Part shown: positions 56,563 to 64,000 of the stretch, one piece after another | Layout of the letters: the number at the start of each line of letters is the position of its first letter | Position numbering within the stretch: position 1 is the first letter of the stretch | Made by a program: the position numbers and the translations under genes | Assembly (NCBI GenBank): GCA_938017975.1 | Contig: CALIKQ010000006.1 | Coordinates: forward strand, 1 to 64,000 | Length of the DNA stretch: 64,000 nt | Source of the DNA: an uncultured Pseudomonadales bacterium | Lineage (GTDB): Bacteria; Pseudomonadota; Gammaproteobacteria; Pseudomonadales; Azotimanducaceae | Direction of reading: 5' to 3' | The notes under the pieces: model-generated | Told to the model about the DNA's origin: nothing | Databases searched by the model: none | Seen by the model: only the letters and a program-made list of their open reading frames with translations

Positions 56563-58305
56563 TCAGGAGAATTTTTTCACAATTGGGATCCGTCGCCCCA
56601 TGCCAAAGGCAACCTTTGAAACTTTAGGACCGGGACAAGTCTGTCGCCGCTTGAACTCCATCGATGCAATCAATCGAATTAATGTTGAGTATCGCTCCAC
56701 GGCGTCCGGGCTTTGAAGCCACTGATTGAGCACAGCCGCATCGAGGGAAATTGCATCCTGTCGGGCGAGACTACCGGCAACCCAGGCACTGAAGGCATCA
56801 AATTGATTGATGTAGTCCTCAATGTAAGCCTGTACCAGCGGGTCTAAAATCGCATAGGGCAGCAGACTTTCTTCATCAGTTTGGTTGGGTGCAAGTTCGG
56901 CGCTCGGTGGTTTCATGAGAATAGCCTGCGGAATGCACACCTTTTCACGCGCTAGTTCAAAGACTTGGCGCTTGTAGAGGTCCTTGATCGGGGCAAAGCT
57001 AAAGTTCATATCAAAATGGGTGTAATACCCGCAGGCTGATTCCGTTTTGTTGCCCGTCGACAAAGGCATTGCGCCAAATGCATTCGAAAAATGCATCACA
57101 TATAAATCTCTCAATCGCGCCTGCATATTCTGATCAGCAATCCCGTTATATGCGCCGTCAGAGAAAGTGCGAGTGACCAAATTATTTTGGGACTGATTGG
57201 CCGCAAAATTTTGATTGAGGGCCTCCACCACTGTCTGATGCTCGATTGGCACTTCGTAATCCCAGCAACCAAGATTCGCATGCAATGTTTTCGCATCTTC
57301 GCTTGAAGCGGTGGCGCTGTAAATTGAAGGCATCCTGATGGCGTGCACCTGTTGCGCACCGACTGCATCACAAGCGATTTGCGCAACGAGGGCACTGTCA
57401 ATTCCACCACTGCTTGCCAGAACAATCTGATCGAATCCAGACTTGTTGGCATAATCTTTCAAACTCAAAACCAACAAATCATAAAGCGCTATGCTTTTGG
57501 GCCGACTATTGGAAAAGGGTCCTGATTTTTCTTGGCTGTTTAAACAAGTTACGACCGCGTATTCATCATTGTTAACTTGACTCGAGATATGAAGCAATTG
57601 CTCGTTCTCTACGACAAGACTTTGACCATCAAAGACCAACTCGTCTTGACCGCCCCACTGGTTCACGTATATCAGGGTCATATCGCCCAGACCCGAACCA
57701 ATCGCCGACAAACGCTGGCTCAGTTTGCCATGCACATATGGAGAGCTGTTGAGCGAAAAAATCCCATCAACGCCTGCCTCTCTGTATCGTGCCAAAGGAT
57801 TGTTCTGATAAGCATAATGATCTTCACCCTTGTCGTTCCAAAGGTCTTCACAGATAGCGATGCCTATCTGCACGCCACCTAATTCAAAAACAGTGAGACT
57901 TTGCCCCGGTTCAAAATAACGCTGTTCGTCGAACACGTCGTAAAACGGCAGCAAAAGCTTTCGATGGTTCGCGACCTGAACGCCACCGCAGATGACCGCA
58001 GCAGAATTAAAGAAGGGCTTTCCGGCAGCGTGATTGGCTTCTAAGTATCCAACCACAATGTGCAAGGTCTCAAAACCGGGCTCCCCGGACAGCGCAATCA
58101 CGTCGTTAAGGACGTGGGTGTTCCCGGCAAGAAAATGCTCGTGGTACATCAGGTCCTGGCTCAAATAGCCGGGTATAGCAAGCTCGGGAAATACCACCGC
58201 GTCGCAGCCTTCCGCTTTGGCTTGAACAATCCCTGCTCGTATCCGCGCCCAGTTGCCAGAGAAATCCCCCGGCGTTGTATTGATCTGAGCCAAACAGACT
58301 TTCAT
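56563..58305 (-). CDS. nadE: Glutamine-dependent NAD+ synthetase
   Basis: NadE amidates deamido-NAD using glutamine. The 580-residue protein has an N-terminal nitrilase domain with the Glu-Lys-Cys triad (E41 in VFPELAIPG, K116 in NHRKLLLP, C152 in IAICEDLWN) and a C-terminal synthetase domain with the PP-loop ASSGGIDSALVAQIA and LSTGNKTESACGYYTHFDMN. The ATG at 58305 has AGGA upstream. It lies ten bases after the heme A synthase gene. Confidence 0.96.
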   Translation of the reverse strand: MKVCLAQINTTPGDFSGNWARIRAGIVQAKAEGCDAVVFPELAIPGYLSQDLMYHEHFLAGNTHVLNDVIALSGEPGFETLHIVVGYLEANHAAGKPFFNSAAVICGGVQVANHRKLLLPFYDVFDEQRYFEPGQSLTVFELGGVQIGIAICEDLWNDKGEDHYAYQNNPLARYREAGVDGIFSLNSSPYVHGKLSQRLSAIGSGLGDMTLIYVNQWGGQDELVFDGQSLVVENEQLLHISSQVNNDEYAVVTCLNSQEKSGPFSNSRPKSIALYDLLVLSLKDYANKSGFDQIVLASSGGIDSALVAQIACDAVGAQQVHAIRMPSIYSATASSEDAKTLHANLGCWDYEVPIEHQTVVEALNQNFAANQSQNNLVTRTFSDGAYNGIADQNMQARLRDLYVMHFSNAFGAMPLSTGNKTESACGYYTHFDMNFSFAPIKDLYKRQVFELAREKVCIPQAILMKPPSAELAPNQTDEESLLPYAILDPLVQAYIEDYINQFDAFSAWVAGSLARQDAISLDAAVLNQWLQSPDAVERYSTLIRLIASMEFKRRQTCPGPKVSKVAFGMGRRIPIVKKFS

Positions 58306-58315
58306 CGCATGGTTC

Positions 58316-59353
58316 CTAGGCCTTCTGCGGCCGAACAAGATAATTCAAATAGACTAAGCCCAAAACCAAGAAGCAAGCAAATACCTGATGCGATAACGCC
58401 CAGTTTAAAGGAACGACCAACACCAACGTGGTCACTCCTAAAAGGAACTGCACCGCCACCAAACCTACGCAGAGGCAAGCGGCTCGAGTAAGCCGCGCCG
58501 ACGCCCCCCAGCGCAAAGCCGCGATACACACCATCAGTGCTGAGATGACAACCGCCAAACCCAACCAGCGATGAATGAATTGGATCATCGCGCCGTTATC
58601 GATCAGATTCGTCCAAAATGGCATCAACGTCAGCGCCGCATCGGCGATCCATTGCTCTCCCATTTTCGGATAGGAGTTAAACCCTAGTCCCGCTTTAAGA
58701 CCTGCGGTAAATCCCCCATAAATCAATTGCAAAACCAACAAAATTGTAAAAGCCAAGACCATCGATCGAAGCCACGTTGGAACCACCGTTTTAGCGGTTC
58801 GTCCAAGCGTCAAAAATAAGTCAAAAATATAGGCCAAGATGAACAGCGCCAAGCACAAGTGCGCCGCTAACCTGAAGTGACTGACGCTAGGACGGTCTAC
58901 CAAACCGCTTTTGACCATATACCACCCTAAAAGCCCTTGGGAGCCTCCCAAACCCAGCGCAATCCAAAATCGCGGTAAAAATCGGCGTTCAATGCTTCCC
59001 GACAACCAAAAATAAAGAAACGGCAACGCATAGATGAGCCCGATGGCACGTCCCAGAATGCGATGTCCGTATTCCCAATAAAAGATGGTCTTAAACCCTT
59101 CCAAAGTCATGCCGCGGTTGAGCTTTTGGTACTCCGGGTACTGCTTATACTGGGCGAATTCGGCTTCCCATTCCGCAGCGTTCAGCGGGGGTAAAATTCC
59201 GGTGATGGGCTTCCAGTCAACCATCGAAAGTCCGCTATGAGTGAGACGAGTGGCACCGCCTACACCGACCATCAGCACGATCGTGGCGCAAACAAGCAGC
59301 AGCCATCCTCGAATTAAACTCAATCTCCGGTTTGTATCCACTGCTGCTCCCAC
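58316..59353 (-). CDS. ctaA: Heme A synthase, COX15/CtaA family
   Basis: This enzyme oxidises the C8 methyl of heme O to make heme A for aa3-type cytochrome oxidase. The 345-residue protein has eight membrane segments and the four conserved His in two bundles: EYGHRILGR, FRLAAHLCLA, IQFIHRWLGLA and ALSHQVFA. The long inter-helix loop after GGATRLTHSGLSMVDWKPITG is of the COX15 (alpha-proteobacterial/mitochondrial) type. The GTG at 59353 is preceded by AGGAGG at five bases, and longer starts lack this. CtaB and oxidase subunits are not in the window. Confidence 0.94.
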   Translation of the reverse strand: MGAAVDTNRRLSLIRGWLLLVCATIVLMVGVGGATRLTHSGLSMVDWKPITGILPPLNAAEWEAEFAQYKQYPEYQKLNRGMTLEGFKTIFYWEYGHRILGRAIGLIYALPFLYFWLSGSIERRFLPRFWIALGLGGSQGLLGWYMVKSGLVDRPSVSHFRLAAHLCLALFILAYIFDLFLTLGRTAKTVVPTWLRSMVLAFTILLVLQLIYGGFTAGLKAGLGFNSYPKMGEQWIADAALTLMPFWTNLIDNGAMIQFIHRWLGLAVVISALMVCIAALRWGASARLTRAACLCVGLVAVQFLLGVTTLVLVVPLNWALSHQVFACFLVLGLVYLNYLVRPQKA

Positions 59354-59704
59354 CGTCGCCTCCTGAAATCTTCCAAACATGCACAACGAACTGTTCTGTC
59401 GACGAGCGTCTATCGCTTCGCTCAGGCCGCACATGGACTCGGCCTCTACACTGACCATCGTTCACAGACTTCACGCCCTCAAAGGCACACTCCGCCTCAT
59501 CGCCGAACCTTGCGCTTTTCTTTTCCGTCTTCCTCTTACGCAAAGCAAAGTCATCGGAGATGAGTCCCCATCGAAAAACCAATCAGCGAATACCCTATAA
59601 TAGCACCAGTTAATAGTGACCCGAATTAGCTGGACAAAAGCGTCGCGATGACGACAATCTTACGATCACTCACTCCATGACAACACGCCTAACAGGATTC
59701 GCCC
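59354..59704. other. Divergent promoter region, ctaA / acyl-CoA dehydrogenase
   Basis: A 351-base spacer between divergent genes. A TATAAT hexamer at 59596-59601 on the plus strand is the best -10 candidate for the dehydrogenase gene, though I see no good -35 at 17 bases. No gene is supported within it. Confidence 0.45.
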
Positions 59705-60892
59705 ATGTCCGATGCAGAAATTTTCAGAGCCGAAACACGAGAATGGCTAGAGGCTAATTGTCCCGATGAGATGCGTAATCTCTCATTCCACTGGGAGGAT
59801 GCCCATCTCATTTATAACACCGAGGCCGCTGAAGTCTGGCGAGAGCGCATGGCTGCAAAAGGATGGATTGCGCCAATGTGGCCATCCGAATACGGGGGTG
59901 GCGGGCTCGATCGAGAAAAAGCGAGCATCCTGTCTCAAGAAATGGGTCGGATCAAAGCAACCGCAGCGTCGAGTGGGATGGGACTCACCATGATTGGCCC
60001 CACTCTCCTTGAATTCGGAACTGAGGCACAAAAACAAAGACACTTACCACATATTTGCGATGGTACGATCCGCTGGTGCCAAGGGTATAGCGAGCCAGGC
60101 GCTGGCTCTGATCTCGCTGCCCTGCAGACTCGCGCCGTCATTGAGGGTGATCAATTTGTCATCACCGGCCAAAAAATATGGACCTCAGGCGGACAGCACG
60201 CGGACTGGATGTTCGCATTGGTCAGGACAGACCCAGCCGCAGCAAAGCATGAAGGTATCAGCTTCGTTTTGCTCGATATGCGTCAGGATGCTGTCACCGT
60301 CAAGCCGATAGGCTTGATTTCAGGCTCATCACCCTTCTGCGAGACCTTTCTCGATGGTGCGATCGCCCAGCGAGAAGATTTGATTGGCGAGATGAACAAA
60401 GGCTGGACCATTGGTAAACGCCTGTTGCAGTATGAGCGGTCTGGCATCGGCGGTCTTTCCGGGGCAGCAAACAAGAAGAAAGTCGCTAAGACGCAGGTTC
60501 TCGCCGATATCGCCAAACAATATATTGGTGAATCCGATGGCAAGATTGCTGATGCAGAGTCGCGCGATAAGGTGCTCCGGCATACCATGACTGAGCGCGC
60601 CTTCTCTTTGACGACTCGCCGCGTCGTCCAAGAGAACCTCAATGGAAAGACCCCCGGCGCAACAACCTCAATCTTTAAGCTCGTAGGCTCAACCCTTGCC
60701 CGCAACGCGGCGGAACTCAAATCTGAGCTGATGGGCGGACAAGGCCTTGGTTGGGAAGGTGAGGGCTTTGCAAACAGCGAACTTGAAGCAACCCGCAATT
60801 GGTTAAATTCAAGGGCGGTGACCATTTATGGCGGCACCAACGAAGTTCAAATGAACATCATTGGCAAACGCGTACTCGGATTGCCCGACTAG
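59705..60892 (+). CDS. Acyl-CoA dehydrogenase family protein
   Basis: A 395-residue flavoprotein that desaturates an acyl-CoA at the alpha-beta position. Motifs include WCQGYSEPGAGSDLAALQTRA, GQKIWTSGGQHADWMFALVRT (FAD and substrate site), and the C-terminal YGGTNEVQMNIIGKRVLGLPD. The usual catalytic Glu position near the C-terminus cannot be fixed without alignment. A substrate cannot be named: relatives act on branched-chain, steroid side-chain or fatty acyl-CoAs. It stands alone, with no beta-oxidation partners in the window. Confidence 0.9.
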   Translation: MSDAEIFRAETREWLEANCPDEMRNLSFHWEDAHLIYNTEAAEVWRERMAAKGWIAPMWPSEYGGGGLDREKASILSQEMGRIKATAASSGMGLTMIGPTLLEFGTEAQKQRHLPHICDGTIRWCQGYSEPGAGSDLAALQTRAVIEGDQFVITGQKIWTSGGQHADWMFALVRTDPAAAKHEGISFVLLDMRQDAVTVKPIGLISGSSPFCETFLDGAIAQREDLIGEMNKGWTIGKRLLQYERSGIGGLSGAANKKKVAKTQVLADIAKQYIGESDGKIADAESRDKVLRHTMTERAFSLTTRRVVQENLNGKTPGATTSIFKLVGSTLARNAAELKSELMGGQGLGWEGEGFANSELEATRNWLNSRAVTIYGGTNEVQMNIIGKRVLGLPD

Positions 60893-61146
60893 TCACCTAG
60901 CGCTGTCATTGAGCGTTGCCCGCTGTTTTTAAGCAAAAGGCGTTGCTCTGGATCGCAGGGCGTCGACAGAGATAAGCTCTAACATGCGCTGCGCGTGCAC
61001 AGTTCGTCTGCTCGCTGTTGCACGCTTAAGAACAAGGGGTTGAACCAATCGATTCACAATCAAGCGCCGCCCCGTCATCGACCACCTCAGACAAGCGGCT
61101 CTTTGCTGCCCTTGGTATCAAGGATTATCTTTTCCTCTGGTTAGGC

Positions 61147-62352
61147 ATGATGGGATCCGCCTTTGCCATGAACATGCAACTCGTTGCACAGGGCTGGCTC
61201 GTCTACGAAATGACCGAATCACCGATTCAGCTAACCTGGGTCACACTGTCTTTTATGCTACCTCAGGTCATTTTTTCTTTGGTTGGTGGTGTGCTGGCGG
61301 ATCGCTTCCGAAAAAAACCCATTATCGGTTGGTCCCCCATCGTCAATGGCGTCGCAACGCTCTATTTGGCGGTGGTGATTTTTTCTGGAGACGTGACGTT
61401 CTGGCACTTTATCGCAATTGGCTTTCTGAACGGGACCGTTATGGCGCTGTCCATTCCAGCCCGAACCGCTTTCATCCCTGAGATTGTTGGAGAAGGGCTG
61501 ATTTTTAATGCGATGGCGTTCAACACCGCTGCCTGGAACTTATCTCGAATCCTTGGCCCAGCACTGGCAGGATTCATGATTGCGTACTTGGCTGGAGGCG
61601 ATACCACCTCGACCTTCGGCGTTGGATGGGTCTACATTGTGTTGTCGCTTCTCTACTTCTTTTCAGGTCTCTCTGTACTCCTGATCAGAAACCCGGGTCA
61701 CCCAACCCAGACCCAGCGTAAGAGTCCGCTTCAAGATACCCTTGAGGGATTGAAGTACGTTGCCAATTCACCCATCGTGGGCGGTCTCATCCTCTTATCA
61801 ATACTCCCCTTTCTCTTTGGGCTCAGCATTAACACGCTGCTACCCGCATTCAATTCAGACGTGCTGCTAGCAGGCCCAGATACCCTCGGCCTGCTGATGA
61901 CGGGGATGGGCGTCGGAGCGATCGCCGGATCCCTATTACTGGCTAAACTTAGTGCTCTGAGGCACAAAGGCTATTGGCTCCTATCAACCAATATACTTTG
62001 GGGTATTTCGGTAGCCGCCTTTGGATTGTCCAGCACTTTCATCACAGCCTTCTCAATGATCTGCTGTATGGGGTTTGTCTCGGCGATTAACATGTCGATG
62101 AATCGAAGCGTGGTTCAGCTCCAAGTAGATCAGCAAATGCGTGGCAGAATTATGAGCATTGATCTGATGTCTCATGGCCTGATGCCCCTTGGCATGCTGC
62201 CGATCGGGTACATTGCGGAACATCACGGCGTGCAAGCTGGCTTGATCGTCAGCGGTTGCGTCTTGGTGATTACAACGATCATTCTAACCGGGCCACTCAA
62301 AGCGATACGGTCAATAGATACCGGCTATCGGCGCGACGCTCACAACCTTTGA
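61147..62352 (+). CDS. MFS transporter (enterobactin-exporter/tetracycline-like), start uncertain
   Basis: A permease of at least 401 residues with about eleven visible membrane segments. The loop motif GGVLADRFRKKPIIG near residue 50 identifies the MFS_3/EntS-like group, which contains exporters. The first canonical in-frame start (ATG at 61147) lies inside what should be membrane segment 1. The same frame is open and protein-like for a further 110 bases upstream (SDKRLFAALGIKDYLFLWLG) but holds no ATG, GTG or TTG. A TTG at 61037 with AAGGGG before it lies in a different frame. A rare start codon or a one-base frameshift is possible. Confidence 0.8.
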   Translation: MMGSAFAMNMQLVAQGWLVYEMTESPIQLTWVTLSFMLPQVIFSLVGGVLADRFRKKPIIGWSPIVNGVATLYLAVVIFSGDVTFWHFIAIGFLNGTVMALSIPARTAFIPEIVGEGLIFNAMAFNTAAWNLSRILGPALAGFMIAYLAGGDTTSTFGVGWVYIVLSLLYFFSGLSVLLIRNPGHPTQTQRKSPLQDTLEGLKYVANSPIVGGLILLSILPFLFGLSINTLLPAFNSDVLLAGPDTLGLLMTGMGVGAIAGSLLLAKLSALRHKGYWLLSTNILWGISVAAFGLSSTFITAFSMICCMGFVSAINMSMNRSVVQLQVDQQMRGRIMSIDLMSHGLMPLGMLPIGYIAEHHGVQAGLIVSGCVLVITTIILTGPLKAIRSIDTGYRRDAHNL

Positions 62353-62382
62353 AATCTAATCCCGGTTACCAATTCCGCTGAA

Positions 62383-62949
62383 ATGCTGGCACACTTCAGC
62401 GATCAACCATCTGTTTCTGAGCTGAACCCCTTGCAACTGATTTTTCATTATTTCTGGCAATTGTGTCTGTTTAGACGCCACCCCGCAGAGTTGCCTGGGG
62501 GGCACTCTAACCTTTTAGTCATTGCCTTGATGTATGGCCTGATTGTGATCTGCGCGAGCGCACTGAGCTATCCCTCTCGTAGCTTGTTAACCACAATATC
62601 AATGGTTGTCGTGGGCCTGACAATCCAAGTTTCTCTGATTTTCATTTTGATGTGGTTTAAAGGCTTTATAGACCGCACGATTGCTGTAATCGGCAATCTC
62701 TTAGGCGCCAGCGCCCTAATGACCTGCCTGTTACTCCCCATCAATCTTATTTTGCTGCAAGGCACCCCAGGACTTGTGGTTTCAGTTGCAGATGCGTTGA
62801 CTTGGCTGTGGCTGGGTTGGTGGCTTTGTATATCAGGTTACATCCTCGCACGATCAATCAATATCAGTATTGTTCAGGGTGCCTTTATTGCTTTTCTGAT
62901 CGAACTACTGAGCGTTCTCACCAGCTTTTCGTTATTTCCGGAGCTTTAG
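62383..62949 (+). CDS. Integral membrane protein, Yip1-like
   Basis: A 188-residue protein with five predicted membrane segments (about 45-62, 70-90, 103-122, 130-150 and 160-180) after a soluble N-terminus. The layout and the opening FSDQPSVSELNPLQLIFHYF resemble small Yip1/DUF1282-type membrane proteins, but I see no decisive motif, so the function is unknown. It lies two bases before mpl. Confidence 0.6.
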   Translation: MLAHFSDQPSVSELNPLQLIFHYFWQLCLFRRHPAELPGGHSNLLVIALMYGLIVICASALSYPSRSLLTTISMVVVGLTIQVSLIFILMWFKGFIDRTIAVIGNLLGASALMTCLLLPINLILLQGTPGLVVSVADALTWLWLGWWLCISGYILARSINISIVQGAFIAFLIELLSVLTSFSLFPEL

Positions 62950-62951
62950 GG

Positions 62952-64000
62952 ATGCACGTTCACATTTTGGGAATCTGCGGCACGTTGATGGGAAGCATTG
63001 CCCTGCTTGCACGGGCCCAGGGACACATCGTAACCGGAAGCGATGATCAAGTTTATCCTCCAATGAGTACGCAACTGGCTGAAGAAGGCATCGAACTTCA
63101 AAGTCCCTACACCCGAGATAGCATTCCCAAGAACGTCGATCTGGTTGTCCTGGGCAATGCAGGATTAGGCCGAGGCAATCCAGCCGTCGAAGCACTTTTA
63201 GCCGGCAGAACCGATTTTTGTTCCGGCGCTGAGTTTTTGGGTCGATACATTCTTAAAGATAAATGGGTCATTGCTGTTGCGGGCACTCACGGCAAGACCA
63301 CCACAGCGAGCTTAATCGCCTGGATCCTAGAATGCGCTGGTCTTTACCCTTCTTATCTGATCGGGGGTATCCCGAATAATTTTGATCGTTCAGCGCGATT
63401 AACGGACAGTCCATTTTTTGTTATCGAAGCCGATGAATACGACACCTCATACTTCGACCGCCAATCAAAATTTCTGCACTACCATCCTCAAACCCTGGTC
63501 ATCAACAATCTCGAATTCGACCATGCCGATATTTTTGAAGACCTGCACGCGATCGAAAATCAGTTTCATCAACTGATTAGACAGATTCCAGCGAATGGTC
63601 TCGTCATTCACAACGTTGGCGATCCAAATGTCAAAATGCTGATCCAGCGAGGTTGTTGGTCGGAGACGTTGCCATTTGCCATTACCGACCAAGATCGAGA
63701 AATCGTCATGACCGGTTTTACGGCGAATTCAAAAGATTCGGAGGTTTTACTAAACGGCTCGTCAGTCGGCAATCTAGACTGGGATCTAACCGGCACGCAC
63801 AATGTCTCCAATGCTTTAGCGGCGATCGCGGCGGCGCGCCATGTGGGCGTAGTGCCAAGAGACAGTCTCGCGCACTTAAGCGGGTTCCTTGGGGTTAAAC
63901 GACGCATGGAACTGGTCGCCAAGGCAACAAGTGCGACCTTGTATGATGATTTCGCACACCATCCTACGGCGATCAGGACGACACTGGCGGGTCTTCGAGC
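62952..64000 (+). CDS. mpl: UDP-MurNAc:L-Ala-gamma-D-Glu-meso-DAP ligase, N-terminal part
   Basis: Mpl attaches recycled tripeptide to UDP-MurNAc, so it works with the AmgK-MurU recycling route encoded at 31.5-33 kb. The gene runs off the right edge; about 349 of an expected 450 residues are visible. The N-terminal nucleotide-sugar domain starts MHVHILGICGTLMGSIALLA, with the Mpl-specific CGTLMG. The ATP loop is AGTHGKTTTASL near residue 115, followed by IGGIPNNF, EADEYDTSYFD and NNLEFDHADIF. The C-terminal domain begins near 315. Confidence 0.95.
   Translation, partial: MHVHILGICGTLMGSIALLARAQGHIVTGSDDQVYPPMSTQLAEEGIELQSPYTRDSIPKNVDLVVLGNAGLGRGNPAVEALLAGRTDFCSGAEFLGRYILKDKWVIAVAGTHGKTTTASLIAWILECAGLYPSYLIGGIPNNFDRSARLTDSPFFVIEADEYDTSYFDRQSKFLHYHPQTLVINNLEFDHADIFEDLHAIENQFHQLIRQIPANGLVIHNVGDPNVKMLIQRGCWSETLPFAITDQDREIVMTGFTANSKDSEVLLNGSSVGNLDWDLTGTHNVSNALAAIAAARHVGVVPRDSLAHLSGFLGVKRRMELVAKATSATLYDDFAHHPTAIRTTLAGLR

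Overview
This is a compact chromosomal segment from a Gammaproteobacterium, probably a marine, free-living aerobe. The basis is gene content and order: mreBCD-maf facing gatCAB, rpsU/yqeY/dnaG/rpoD, amgK-murU facing lptD-surA-pdxA-rsmA-apaH, and purD/purH/fis/dusB/DUF3426/prmA next to accB/aroQ. These are arrangements known from Pseudomonas- and Oceanospirillales-like bacteria. I cannot name a species. There are no insertion sequences, phage genes, rRNA operons or CRISPR arrays; one tRNA gene is present. Most genes are housekeeping genes, tightly packed, and many pairs overlap by four bases (ATGA or GTGA).

Layout. 1-7 kb: cell-shape genes mreBCD with maf and the start of an RNase E/G-family gene (minus), divergent from the amidotransferase operon gatCAB (plus). 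7-17 kb: a DUF1499 membrane protein, an M15-type peptidase, an amidohydrolase, a panB-panC-coaX coenzyme A operon, a tRNA with CAU anticodon, then scattered genes with looser spacing (dienelactone hydrolase family, MFS, SDR). 17-26 kb: rpoD, dnaG, yqeY and rpsU (minus), divergent from tsaD-folB, then a double cNMP-domain protein coupled to coq7. 26-31 kb: trpC, trpD, trpG, trpE and rpe (minus). 31-41 kb: murU-amgK (minus) facing lptD-surA-pdxA-rsmA-apaH-cca-folM (plus). 41-50 kb: purD, purH, fis, dusB, DUF3426, prmA, accB, aroQ and a dsbD fragment (minus). 50-64 kb: a TPR lipoprotein and a DUF2333 protein, a membrane pyrophosphatase, a PPi-type phosphofructokinase, Hsp20, nadE, a COX15-type heme A synthase, an acyl-CoA dehydrogenase, MFS, a membrane protein and the start of mpl.

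The most unusual stretch is 47.4-49.8 kb. Related bacteria carry dsbD-aroQ-accB-accC-prmA here. In this window accC is absent. The AccB-like protein keeps the family N-terminus and the biotinyl-domain fold but has lost the Ala-Met-Lys-Met biotinylation motif. DsbD is reduced to its periplasmic alpha domain. The space between is AT-rich and carries a 10-bp tandem repeat with phased A-tracts. Either the locus is decaying, or the biotin-less AccB has been kept for a regulatory or structural role, comparable to the plant BADC proteins.

A second theme is pyrophosphate energy metabolism: a K+-dependent-type ion-pumping pyrophosphatase lies 0.7 kb from a phosphofructokinase with the PPi-type signature. 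A third is cell-wall recycling (amgK, murU, mpl).
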